Shown piece by piece: positions 1 through 10,634 of a DNA stretch of 64,000 bases. How positions within the stretch are numbered: the first letter of the stretch is position 1; every line of letters begins with the position of its first letter. The position numbers were made by a program, and so were the translations under genes. The stretch is from the NCBI GenBank assembly GCA_019400425.1, contig JAFREE010000007.1, forward strand, positions 186,001 to 250,000, given 5' to 3'. Source of the DNA: Hymenochaete sp. R1 (Eukaryota > Basidiomycota > Agaricomycetes > Hymenochaetales > Hymenochaetaceae). The notes below the pieces were generated by a model. That model searched no databases and was not told the DNA's origin. It was given only the letters and a program-made list of their open reading frames with translations.

Positions 1-1409
1 CACATTTGATCCATCCTCTGTAACTGTTCGAATATATAATCTTAAGTACAGTGCCCGAGAAGTTTAGCGCACGCACCAGTTGCAGAAAGCCATCTTCTCT
101 AAGAACCTGCGCCACAAGTTGTTCCAAATCATACTGAGTGAGTTCTTGAAGACCACAAGAAACAGAGATGGAGCCCAGTAATGAAGTCGAAGGCGCTGGG
201 TAATTTGTATTCTGATTCGTGATATTTGTCGGAGTTGACAACATCCCGGAATTTGTTATCGTGCCACCAGCGGGAGTTGTATGAACAACTTGACCACCGC
301 CTGCGAAAGAAGCTGCTTGGGCAGTCGGGCTGTCTACGGAACAGTGATGAGCGCTCCAGTCAGGGTTCGAAAGAATCTGCGACGGCTGTGGAGGTATCGG
401 TATAAACGCTTCACTAGGTGGTGTATATTGCGTTTGAGATGAAGCCAAAAGCGAGTGGTGCGAATTGTTCGGCGTCAACGGTACAGTTTGACGGAGATCC
501 CGAAGGTGGCTTGGGTCCGACACTAGTTCTATCGACGAAGAAGCCGTCGAGTGATTGAACTGGTTAGTATCGAGAGGCGGAAATGGAGTAGTGAATTGAT
601 GAGAATCTCCAGAATATCGAGCATCGTTATCATGAGAAGGGTTGGGCGCACCAGCTTCTCTGGAATTTAGCGGAACGGTGTTCGTAGAACCCGAAAAGTT
701 AGACTGCGATTGTAATTGTAAGTCATAAGCTTGACTTTGAGACACAGATTGAGCGAGGTCAGTAGGTTTTGAGGCTGAGGCTAATGGGGCCGCCGATTCT
801 GCTTTGCATTGGCAAATATCCCTGATGGAGTCGACGAAGCGGGAAGCCGCAGCAGCCTGGTCGAATGTTATGTGAAAGCGCCGGTATTCCTGCGACTGCT
901 TATCAATACCCGCTGGAAATACGGAACCCACCACTAAGCTACACGTACCGAGGGAGCGTTTGATCTGGCTTTGATCGGCAAGTAGCGGAGACCAACAAGA
1001 TAACTCTTGTAAGCTGCTTTAAGAGGTACGCTCTGAGTTGTAAAGGGATGAACGGAGTTCCTTATGGCAAGCAAGTCCAAGTCTTCCTGCACGAAATGTT
1101 AGGGCTTATTGAGATCCATGGACTGAAGCGGACCGCACTACGAACCAACACCTCCACTGCATTAGACTTGCTTTGCAATGCCGCTACATTGTTTCTCTCG
1201 TGCGTCCATACTATCCTTACTCTGACCGAGAGAGGGACTCCGCCAGAAGTTACGCTCCTTTCAAGTAAGAGGCGAATGCTAGGTTGAGAGTAGTGTTGCC
1301 AGTCATAGTCTTTTCTAGTACGCGTGTCCTGAGTAGCTGCTTGGTTTCTGAAAGTTGCTCTGGAGTACTTCGTAAGATTGAATATGTCTTTCGAATGTTT
1401 AGAGGCCAT
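1..1409 (-). CDS. Rec114-like meiotic protein, 3' end outside the window
   Basis: The ATG lies at 1409 on the minus strand and the gene runs off the left edge. The N-terminal exon contains a FNLTKYSRATFRNQ-like start followed by a W-x-H-Y-S motif, which recalls the first strand of the PH-like domain of fungal Rec114. After an intron near 1050, a second segment (about 1010-800) has a domain-like pattern ending in DQAAAASRFVDSI. A long Ser/Pro/Gln-rich linker follows. A short C-terminal helix (ELTQYDLEQLVAQVL, then GFLQL) continues across a GT-AG intron near positions 23-82. Rec114 binds Mei4 and promotes Spo11 double-strand breaks, with a PH domain, a disordered linker and a C-terminal helix, and this layout matches. 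The exact splice between the first two exons is uncertain. The name is an inference from architecture plus weak motifs. Confidence 0.45.
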
Positions 1410-1653
1410 GAACGACGCGTAGACGGATTCTTGTACGCGATGAACGATCGTGGTTGAAGGACAAGCTTGAGATAGATAGAGCTACTGGACGAGCTGATGG
1501 ACGACTCGCGCGTCGCGGATCTTCGCTTTGCTTCACACTTACCTTCGAATTCAGCTCAACTCAACTCTGTCTCTGCTCTACATCGTAGTCACACATTTCA
1601 CTCATCCACCAGATTCACTTTCACTTTCATAGACAGAAAGAATAGGACCTGAC
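1410..1653. promoter_or_regulatory. Divergent promoter between Rec114-like gene and GYP1
   Basis: About 244 bp separate two divergent start codons. The part next to GYP1 (about 1540-1640) is rich in C and T on the plus strand, as is common just upstream of fungal start sites. No clear TATA box was seen. Confidence 0.35.
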
Positions 1654-3720
1654 ATGATTAGTCGGACCCATATGCCTCCAAGCCGCCCTCAATTCGGCTT
1701 GAACGGCCCCCGGTTCTCCTCATACGTCGAGTGGGCAGAGGAAGATCCATGGGATAGTGGCTCGGACTCGGACACCGCCATGAAGAAGACTGCGACAACG
1801 TCGAAAACAGGGAATACGCACAGAGTCCCGTTCGAGCCTTCGACCGCTGCGAAGCCGGTGCCGAACCCGAAGCGCTCACCGTCATCATCAAGCCTCACCT
1901 TTTCCTACACCCACGTCAATGCGCCCAGCCCAGGCTCGTATTCTCCTAAAGCTGATAATGTCCATAATCATAAGACGAGCTGGACGATGGTGAACAAGTC
2001 TGTGGAGAACGGTTCTCATCCAATTCGAAACGTGGAGACGATAGAGGGTGGATCAAGAACGAGCGAGGAGTTTGATATGGAGGACGTTGATGTGGGGGAC
2101 ACCGACGCTGAGGGCCTTGGGACGAAAAGTCTGAAAGAAAAGAGGAATGTGACTACTTTGAAGCCGGATGCCGAAGCTATAGTTCAAGGTCAGTGTCATC
2201 GTTTATTTTCGAAGGCAAACAATGATCTGAATTTCATTAGATCCCGTTACCGCTGTCCGCTCTAGGCAAAGGCAGTCCAATCGCTCTAGACCAAAGGAGC
2301 CAAGTCATGCATCACCACAACTCATTCGAGAAGCGTCTATCAGGACGAGCAGGCGTAAGAAATTTGTGGACTGCATCCTTTCCGATGACGTTGGCATAGG
2401 TGAATATCAGCATTTTTTTTTCAACGCATCAACTTAATGAAATTCGACGAAGTCGATCTTAGGAAGCTTGCTTGGAATGGCATCCCGGAAGACCTAAGAC
2501 CTGTCGCTTGGCCACTTCTTTTGGTCAGCTACACCCTATACCGTTTTTCTTGGATGCTCATCTCAAGCAGGGTTACATGCCTCTACACTCCAATATGCGG
2601 ACGTCGACTCTGGCACGCAAACGCACCGAATACGCATCGTTAGTTGATGTTACATTCTCGAAAGGACGCAATGGACTCGATCAGCAAATTTGGCATCAGA
2701 TTGAGATAGATGTTCCCAGAACGCGGCCAGGTGTTAAATTGTGGATGTGTGAAGCTACTCAAAGGGTACTCAAATACCTTCGTTTCCCGATGTTCTTTCT
2801 ACTTACTAGTTACTAGAGCATTGAAAGAATTCTTTACGTCTGGGCTATTCGGCATCCTGCTAGCGGTTACGTGCAGGGTATCAATGACCTTGTTACACCC
2901 TTTTTCCAGGTCTTCCTCTCCGCTTACATCAGTGAGTGACGCGCTGTTCAATGTCTCCTCTTTCCCGCTAATGTACGTCTCAGCATCCGATCCCGAAGAT
3001 TTTGATCCTTCTGCTCTTCCGCCGAGTGTTCTGAGCGCGATTGAGGCCGATACTTTTTGGTGTCTTACTCGATTACTAGACGGGATACAGGATAACTATA
3101 TATTCGCACAACCAGGTATTCAGAGAAGTGTGAAGCGCATGTCTGAATTGGTAGCCCGTATAGATGGTAAGCTCGTCGCGTAGATTCTAAATTCCGAGAC
3201 CTGACACGTAAAAAAATTTCAGCTTCGCTCTACTCCCATCTTCAATCCGAAAATGTGGAGTTTATGCAATTTGCCTTCAGATGGATGAACTGCCTCCTGA
3301 TGCGCGAGATCAGTGTCAAGAATACCATTCGTATGTGGGATACTTATCTGGTAGGTCGAGTCGCATCTTGCTCCCTTTTATCATCATTCTAAATCCTCAA
3401 CGTCAATCTTCAGGCGGAAGGTCCAGACGCGTTTTCCCAGTTCCATCTCTACGTTTGTTCTGCGTTCCTCATGAACTGGAGCAAGAAACTCCAAGAAATG
3501 GATTTCCAGGTTTGTTTCTATTTCTTACAGATTCTCAACCACGTGTAGTAACCAAATGGAAAATCTTCACATTCCTTTTTATCAGGGTATTATCATGTTC
3601 CTCCAATCATTGCCAACGCAGAATTGGGGCGATCATGAGATCGAGATGCTACTCAGCCATGCTTTTGTTCTCAACGCAACTTGGCAAAATGCACAAAGCC
3701 ACTTCCTCGGATCGTCATGA
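1654..3720 (+). CDS. GYP1: TBC-domain Rab GTPase-activating protein, Gyp1/TBC1D22 type
   Basis: The first exon (1654 to about 2190) encodes a disordered Ser/Pro-rich region. Later exons encode a full TBC domain. It opens with LRKLAWNGIPEDLRP and then LLLGYMPL across an intron at about 2524. The arginine finger motif IEIDVPR is at about 2700-2720 and the glutamine finger SGYVQGIND at about 2860-2885. The C-terminal half continues through GIIMFLQSLPTQNWGDHEIE to a TGA at 3718-3720. At least seven GT-AG introns are needed, all short. Gyp1 proteins stimulate GTP hydrolysis by Ypt1/Rab1-type GTPases at the Golgi. Both catalytic fingers are present, so an active GAP is expected. It is convergent with the nucleoporin gene downstream. 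Confidence 0.9.
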
Positions 3721-4041
3721 CGGCTTATCATCAATTGGACGACTCCCGGAATTTTGTTGTCACCTTCATTGTGTTACCCCTTCGATGTTCTTCGATCTTT
3801 GTTTGTGCGTGACGGTTGTGTTGTATCTGTCTTTCTTGTTAGATCAGATCGTAAGAAAAACAAAAGCCAACATAAAGCGATGCAAGTGACATGAATATGT
3901 AGATTAGTGTAGAAAAAAACACCGTGAAATGGAATTGCGTGCAAAGCGAAAATGTCAGACAAAAAGAGGAGCAATAAACAGTATTTGAGCTAATCAGCTA
4001 ATCTAGCAAGAAAAGGTCGAGTAAATATGCCGATATAGCAA

Positions 4042-6158
4042 TTACAGCTCTGCAACATGTTGTTCGATTGCTTCTTGTAATCCAATCGCGCCCGGCTCAT
4101 CCTTCACCCGTACCCTATACGTGACATCCTTGCCCTCATCATGTCCCACGAAACTGACCACTTTACTGGCGCGCGAGACTTTGAGACCGGAGTAGAGCTT
4201 GAAATTCTGGATGCTCCGGTTAAAAACTATATAGGAAACGACAGAACCTGGAATTGCGTACCATCATAATTTTCCCGTTAGCACTGTTGCGTGAAAGCAA
4301 CCTCGTACTACCGTCCTGCACATGTTTCTTGATACGTAGCATGCCTGACGAGTTGACACCAAGTAATCAGCATCGTCAACTCGTTCGTTAAGAAGTCATG
4401 ACCACTTACCAACTCCGACTTCTGCCCAATGAGGCTGCCCGTCTTTCTGATCGAGCCTATATATTTTTGTACGGCTGGTGTGAACCGTCATTTCTTCCTC
4501 CTCGCCCTCGCCTTCTAAATCGTTTGGATTCTCTCCAAGTGCTTTCGGCTTGCTATCCTCTTCCGTCGGCGTCTCCGCTCCTTCACCTCCTTCAGTAGAC
4601 GCAGGCGTATCGGACCGCGATATTGGCGTGCTTTCTTTCGCAGCATTTGTCGCTGGCGGCGTTCCGAACGAAAATCCTGTAGAGCCCGAAGACGAAGAAG
4701 ACCCGGTTCCGCCGAAAACGGTAGTGGTGGCACCGAAAAGACTCGAAGTGGTTGTTGATTGAGGTGTTTCTGAGGTCGACGTGGGGGTCTTTGCACCGAA
4801 AGTGAACCCGACAGGGTTACCTATACTGCCCGAATTGGATTTTGCCGAGCCAAACGTGAAAGGAGGAGGCTTCGATGAACCACTACCGCCAAATGGCGAT
4901 GTGTTCGAATTGCTCGTCGTCGATCCACCAGTTAGGCTGCTGGACGGCCCTGACGTTGAAGTACCGCTCGTCGTCGAGGCTTTGCTTCCGGAACTAGGTA
5001 TACCGAACGAATTGAAAGGGGGTGCCCCGAAAAGTGAAGGTTTGGAAGTCGAATCTGAAGAGCCAAATGGCGATGATTTTGCACTTGAATCCGTTGAACC
5101 GAATAGCGATGCTTTTGGTCCCGCGCTCGTCGCTCCGAAAGGTGAAGCAGCTGAACCGGAAGAAGTGCTCGGGAACGAGAACGACGAGGTTGAAGTTGAT
5201 GGAGCGGTTAGATTAGGTGTGAATCCAGATCCAGTCGGTGCTGAGGAGCCCGTGGAGGATGAAGTAGGCCCCGTCGATGATCCGAATCCTGTAAAGGAGG
5301 CAGGCGCAGCAGGAGGAGCTAAAGGTTTGGAAGAGCCGAACAACGATGGGCTACCACTTTCGTCCTTCGAAGGAGTGCTCGTCGAAGGTCCGTTTGCCTT
5401 CTTCTGCTTATCGTCATATTCCTTCTGAATTTCCGCTCGTTTTTCTCTGTACTGCTCAAAAATCGAAGCCATATCACCAAAAGGATCCCTCGTTGCTATA
5501 AAGTCGACTTCATACATGAAGCTCAGATTCAGACCACGTAGCGAGCTGTAGTAGGTCTGTGCAGCATCCACGGACGACATTTGTACATCATCTGAATCAG
5601 ATTCCGATCCAAGAATTGTGGTAAGCTTTTTCGAGGCGAAAGTGGCCGGAGTAACCGGGTTGAACTTGAAACCAGCTGAAGTTGAGTTGGAAGTTTGTTG
5701 AGAGGATGAGGTAAAAGAAGTTGCTGATGGCGCATTGAATGTGAATGAAGATGCTCCCGTTCCCTTGAAACCAGATCCAAACTTGAAACTGATGAGTAGC
5801 GCTCATGACTGAACAATCCGGGACTCACTTCAACCTTCGGGGGCATTGAACTGACAGGGACACCAAACGAAGGAATGGGTGGTGGTTGCGGTTGGATTTG
5901 GGCGTTTGCGCCACGCTTTGGGAGGCCCTTCATCCTGTTGATTGTTTACATTGAGCTTATCGTGAAAGCAAAGGGATACGTACGGTCTAGCGGCAAGAGT
6001 GACCTGGTCGGCTTTCCTGAAGCCATCTGAAGGATCTACCTCCTGCGAAAAAATCAGTGAGCTCTGTACTTTTCCAAATTCAAAGCAATATGACACACCT
6101 CAACTTCTTCGTCGTACGAATCGTCTTTAGTGAGTTGCTTTTCTGCTCCTCTTTTCAT
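4042..6158 (-). CDS. NUP2: FG nucleoporin with Ran-binding domain, Nup2/Nup50 family
   Basis: The ATG is at 6158. The N-terminus (MKRGAEKQLTKDD, then DPSDGFRKADQV and MKGLPKRG) is the Nup50/NPAP60-type motif used for importin-alpha binding, spread over three small exons. The large exon (5580-4396) holds many SLFG, SPFG and FxFG repeats in a Ser/Thr-rich background. An acidic stretch then leads into a C-terminal Ran-binding domain: TSRTKIYRLD, GMLRIKKH, NFKLYSGLKVS and VVSFVGHDEGKD. The stop is at 4042-4044. Introns are short GT-AG. The order N-terminal importin site, FG region, RanBD is that of the mobile basket nucleoporin Nup2/Nup50, which helps recycle importin-alpha and release cargo. The FG repeats leave long antisense frames open, which are not genes. 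Confidence 0.9.
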
Positions 6159-7368
6159 GGTTGTTGGTTGGTGTGCAAGGCGAACCTAGCGCGCGTTCAG
6201 AAGACTCTGAAGAGCACGAGCAGCAGCAAGAGCGCGACTCGAGTCGCTTATGTAATATAAAGTCCTGAAAAGGAACAAGACCCACTCGCACTCGCATTGG
6301 CCCACAGCTTCTTACCCTCTCAATCCAAACAAGAACAGATGCAAAAGGGCACAAAAGGGCACTTCGAATGATTCCTGGTGCCTAAAGAGACGCTCGTACG
6401 GGTGAATCGCTACACATCACGGAATATTGCACAGGTCAACTGGGACGTGCCAGTGGTTCGGTAGTCCTCGATTCCGGTCATGCCGCTGAACGAACACCCG
6501 GTTTCCGATACATAACCAACGCCGCGAATGTTTCGAGCGCCCGTAGTCTGATGCTGACATGCCAATGTCATGAATGCCTGATTCAAATATGAAGGGGAGA
6601 ATCTACTTCACTCCAGTAAGCTGAGCGGATCAAAGGGAATGAAGCGTGAGTAATCATCACCGCATACAGTCAAATTTAGAACACATTCATGATTATGTGC
6701 GATTGTACCTGGGCAGGTGAAGCGCTGATAGATGACCATCTCAGAAAAGCGTTTGCCTTTTCAAATCCATTGTTTCTACTGCTGCGCGCGCGCTCCACGC
6801 CTTTACGGAATATTACAGTATCAAGGGACAAGTAAAATATGAGCTTTGCCAGAGTGGCAAGTGCACAAAGGACTTTCGCACAAGACACAAGGCAAGCCAT
6901 GAAAGGTAATATCGAAGATCCTGTATTTGAAAGACCTTACAGTGTCCGAAGCTAAGAGCAGTAAGGGATGTAAACGAGCTGGGAGGATATTACATGCCCA
7001 TGGACACACCACACCTCACTTGAGACAAGCGGAAGACGGACAGTAGTATTAATAATTGAATGTAATGGTTCGGCCAGCCAGAGAGAGTAGTATTATTTGA
7101 AATGAAATGGACCAGCCAGTCATCTTAGAGTTTGCACCAAACTGCCGAGTCGATCATCTTCGCGGTGATGCCGAAACATCCGAATGCAGAAAAGTCCACT
7201 CGTGTTCAGTCCATATCCTATCCGAGAGAGTCCATCAACGATCCTTCAGGTCCAAAGTCTCAGCTTAAAGTGGCCGCTCTCTCTCATCTCCCTTTATACA
7301 ACACCCTCGGGATGCACCCCCAAGCCTCCTCCCCCGAGTGAGCACAGTCCGGCCTCTGCGCCACGACG
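6159..7368. other. Intergenic, two divergent promoters
   Basis: About 1.2 kb lie between the start of the nucleoporin gene and the start of the DUF6533 gene. Only short frames occur. An imperfect two-copy repeat is present at about 7040-7122. The 80 bp before the DUF6533 start are pyrimidine-rich. Confidence 0.5.
7040..7122. repeat. Imperfect two-copy tandem repeat
   Basis: Two neighbouring units of about 40 bp share the order AGTAGTATTA, an A/T-rich spacer with AATGG, then CCAGCCAG. The units differ by several substitutions and a small gap, so this is an old duplication. No coding role is visible. Confidence 0.4.
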
Positions 7369-9282
7369 ATGAATGATGCCCTCCATTCCGACCTTCACCT
7401 CCGCGCCGTTGGTTTCGCTCAGAGCACCATTGAGCAAATGTACGTCACCTGTTTGTCTGACAGCTGTCGCACTCAAAAAGCTTATGTTTATTTGGACAGC
7501 GCCGTTCTCCAATACTATTCTATCGCCGCAATAAGTAAGTCCGTCTCCAGACCTACTGCTAGACATCCCGACATTACTATTCTCATATTTTTCGTTGCTT
7601 TTATAGCCATTCTTTACTATGATTATCTCCTCACCGTCCGCCAAGAAATCGACGAAATCTGGAGACAACGATTCTCACCCGTCTCCGTTATATTCGTTCT
7701 CAATCGCTACCTCAGCGTACTGGGTTACATTGCATTTGCCACTTTCATGTTCAACGCCCCGGCTGATAGTGAAGTGAGTCTATCCGTCTGCGTGTTTGCT
7801 TCCGTGTTTGCTGATGGCGTACATTTCAGGCGTAGGGACTCGTCTTTCTTCCGGCTAGGTCTGTCGATTGACTCACGCGTCCTTAGTTGCACAGCGGCGT
7901 TTGCCAAATTCCCTGGGTCAATTAGCACCATTACGCAATTTTTCATTGCTGGTGAGTATTCCTCTTTATGTGCTCGATTCTCACAGACTTATGGTCTCCC
8001 CAGTTTTGCTCATTATGAGAGTGTACGCGATGTTCCAGAATCGAATCTGGGTTCTCTGCGTCACCGTACCTCTCGGACTGGCAACGGTAATAATCGCCGC
8101 GGTGAGTAGGGGGTCAACTGCTCCGCCTCAATGTTGCTCAAGCAATCTCGACAGATTTGCCTCACCAAGGTTTTGACAACGCAACTGAGATTCGGGCACC
8201 TTGCTATCTTCAAAACTTGCATTCCATCAGACCTGTCATCGTGAGTCTCCTGTTTCATCTTTGAATCCTGACATTAGGTTAATGTGTTGCGGCCCGTTTT
8301 TACAGAGATATATGTGAGTCACCAATACACAGCCGAACGCCGATTTTGATGTCATCTAACGATATGTCCAGACTTCAAACTGTCATGGATCGTCAACACA
8401 GTGTTTGATTCAACTGTTTTCTGTCTTACGATGTACAGGACCGTGCGGCTTTCGAGAGGTCATCAGAAGGCCGGTGTGCGGTCGGGTCTTGCTGAAGTAT
8501 TGCTACGTGATGGTGAGCGTCCTTTCGTTGCGTGCTGCAATATAGAACCAGTCAAGCTTACGATCCGTGTTTCATCAGGTGCACTTTTCTTCGCGTAAGT
8601 CAAACTGTCCCCGCTTGTCCAGGTCTTTGGATTACTTCACTAACGCCCTTTCTAGAGCTCTGGCAGCACTGAATCTCATCAATTTCATATTTTTCGTTGT
8701 AAGTTGTGGGAGAGACATCAATATTATTGACACATACTCATACTAAAGTGTCAGAGGACGAAAAATAACCTTTTCTTCGAACAAAGTGCTGGAAACAACT
8801 CAGTGCTCACACACACGTACGTTCAATTTTTTTTCGACATTGGATTGATAGACAAGCGCTTAGAAACGTATAGCGTTTCAAGCACCCTCTTATCACGCCT
8901 CGTCCTCAACCTCCGAGTCAGCAGCAAAGAAGAGGAAAGCCTGAGCTCAGGTCCGGACACCACAGGCACGGACCTCTTCGGCGACCGTTTCACGAGCATA
9001 TCGGACCCTTTCACGTCATCCATGTCCGGCTTTGCAGCTTCGCCGAACGAGATCGAACTCAGCTCCGTGTCTGACTTCAGCAGGAAGGGAAAGAAGAAAG
9101 CAAGCGTCGTTGTTCATAGCTTCGGGGTTTCGGACTCGGAGTATAGTCCTGCTAGTGATAGGTCGAAAGGGACGACGACGACCTCTTCGGCGACAGCTGA
9201 GAGTACTAGGACCCACAGTAGGATGGCTACTCTATCCCGCTTAACGAGTGATTCGGAGATCCAGGAGGTTAGAATTGTATGA
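7369..9282 (+). CDS. DUF6533-family multi-pass membrane protein
   Basis: The model starts at ATG 7369 and crosses about eight short introns to a stop at 9280-9282. The N-terminal part has the DUF6533 signature: a hydrophobic helix with YYDYLLT, then an acidic turn and FVLNRYLSVLGY. Further hydrophobic segments follow: STITQFFIAVLLIMRVYAMF, a helix with VLCVTVPLGLA, one around VNTVFDSTVFCLTMYRTVR, and one around ALAALNLINFIFFV. This gives about seven membrane helices, as is usual for the family. The last exon encodes a Ser/Thr-rich cytosolic tail beginning LLSRLVLNLR. These proteins are greatly expanded in Agaricomycetes and have no established function, although a receptor-like topology is often suggested. 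The intron around 7775-7860 has more than one possible acceptor. Confidence 0.75.
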
Positions 9283-10634
9283 TGATGACCTTCAAGTTGT
9301 GACGACTTTTACCATGCCCCTCTTCATTTCCCTTCGTTTCTCTCCTCTCACGCAAATGCACTCTTCTCTTCCTTCCGCTCTTTTCTCAACCGAACAAGGA
9401 ACCATATCTGTATCAATAATAAACTTTCGGAGCACATTTCATTGTAATCAATGTCGATACCACGGACAGCCTCTCAACCTCCCCCGCCCTCCTCCTTTTT
9501 TTCTTTCCCTTTTCACGTAACTTACCTTCTCTTCCATGTAATGATGGCAGAGTAATCCTGATAAGAGGAACGGAATAATCATGCCATGCCATGATACCAT
9601 CAAAGTATTTTCTCTCAAACCCGCGCATCTCCTCTTTAACTTTCTCCGCTCCTCGGAGTACCGACTGAGGTCCTAATTAAGCATGCGAACGCAGTTCAAG
9701 AATAGAGTTGGGCATGCCTTTTGCATCGGAGATAGGTAACGCAACGGATATCTCGGAGGTGACGAAAGGTCCGTCTTGGACTCTTGGGGGTATTGCCTCG
9801 GTATGGCGAAAGGAAGAGGATCTTCGCTATGAGAATACAAGAGAAGATGGCAGACTGAGCTTTGGAGATAAAATAGATTTGATCTGTCGAGAAGGGTGGA
9901 GATCAAGCATCAAGGCGAGTCGAAAGGTCCGAAGAAAGAGAAGCAAGTGACCCGTGCGTGTGGCTTTCACATGGTGATGTGATGCGACGACCGACGACGA
10001 GAAGAATAGATGTAATCAACGAAGAAGGGCCTTCGATATCATCATTGGATCCATTTCTGTACAAATCGTACAACAAGCTTCCGTCTACATTTTGATTAAC
10101 TTGAGAAAATGAACAGAGCGATAGCATGTCCATAGTACATGTACAGTATATACCGTGATGATTTCTTCAAGTATCAAAGGGAATGACGAGAGCGATAATA
10201 GAACTTGCCCGGCGATTCCGGAGAACAAGCACAAGGCTCCTTTCTCGTCATATCGTATATTGAAATACCGGTCATGAACTGGTACTTTGATAAAACAACA
10301 GAACAATATATTTTGGGCTTACAAGGATAACTACGCTGTTCAAATTTGGGGACAAGATATGGGATATGGGGAGCAAATGGATAGACGAAGAGAAAAAGGT
10401 GATGAGTACGAGCGAACTTTACAGGAAGTGGATAAAATCAGACTATGGTGAACCCATGCCCACGCACTGGCATATACTGTATCATCGGATGGAAGAAAAC
10501 CTGTTTCCTTATCTTTCGTAGTAGAAATTCTCAGACTCGTACACTTACTTATCTTTTGGTTTTGAATTTGCAAGTTGAGTAGCAAGAAAAGCAAACAAAC
10601 AAGAAAGGAGAGAAAAGTTGGGCGAGGTTGGAGG
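9283..10634. other. Convergent intergenic region, no supported gene
   Basis: This 1.35-kb stretch lies between the 3' ends of the DUF6533 gene and the minus-strand gene starting at 14140. It contains only short frames on both strands, the longest ATG-started one on the plus strand being about 78 codons at 9714-9950. None has a recognisable motif. Part of it must be 3' untranslated sequence. Confidence 0.5.

Noticed and set aside
4781..5428. 215-codon plus-strand frame inside the nucleoporin gene
   Set aside because: It is antisense to the FG-repeat exon. Low-complexity Ser/Gly/Thr codons leave the opposite strand open. The nucleoporin frame has family motifs.
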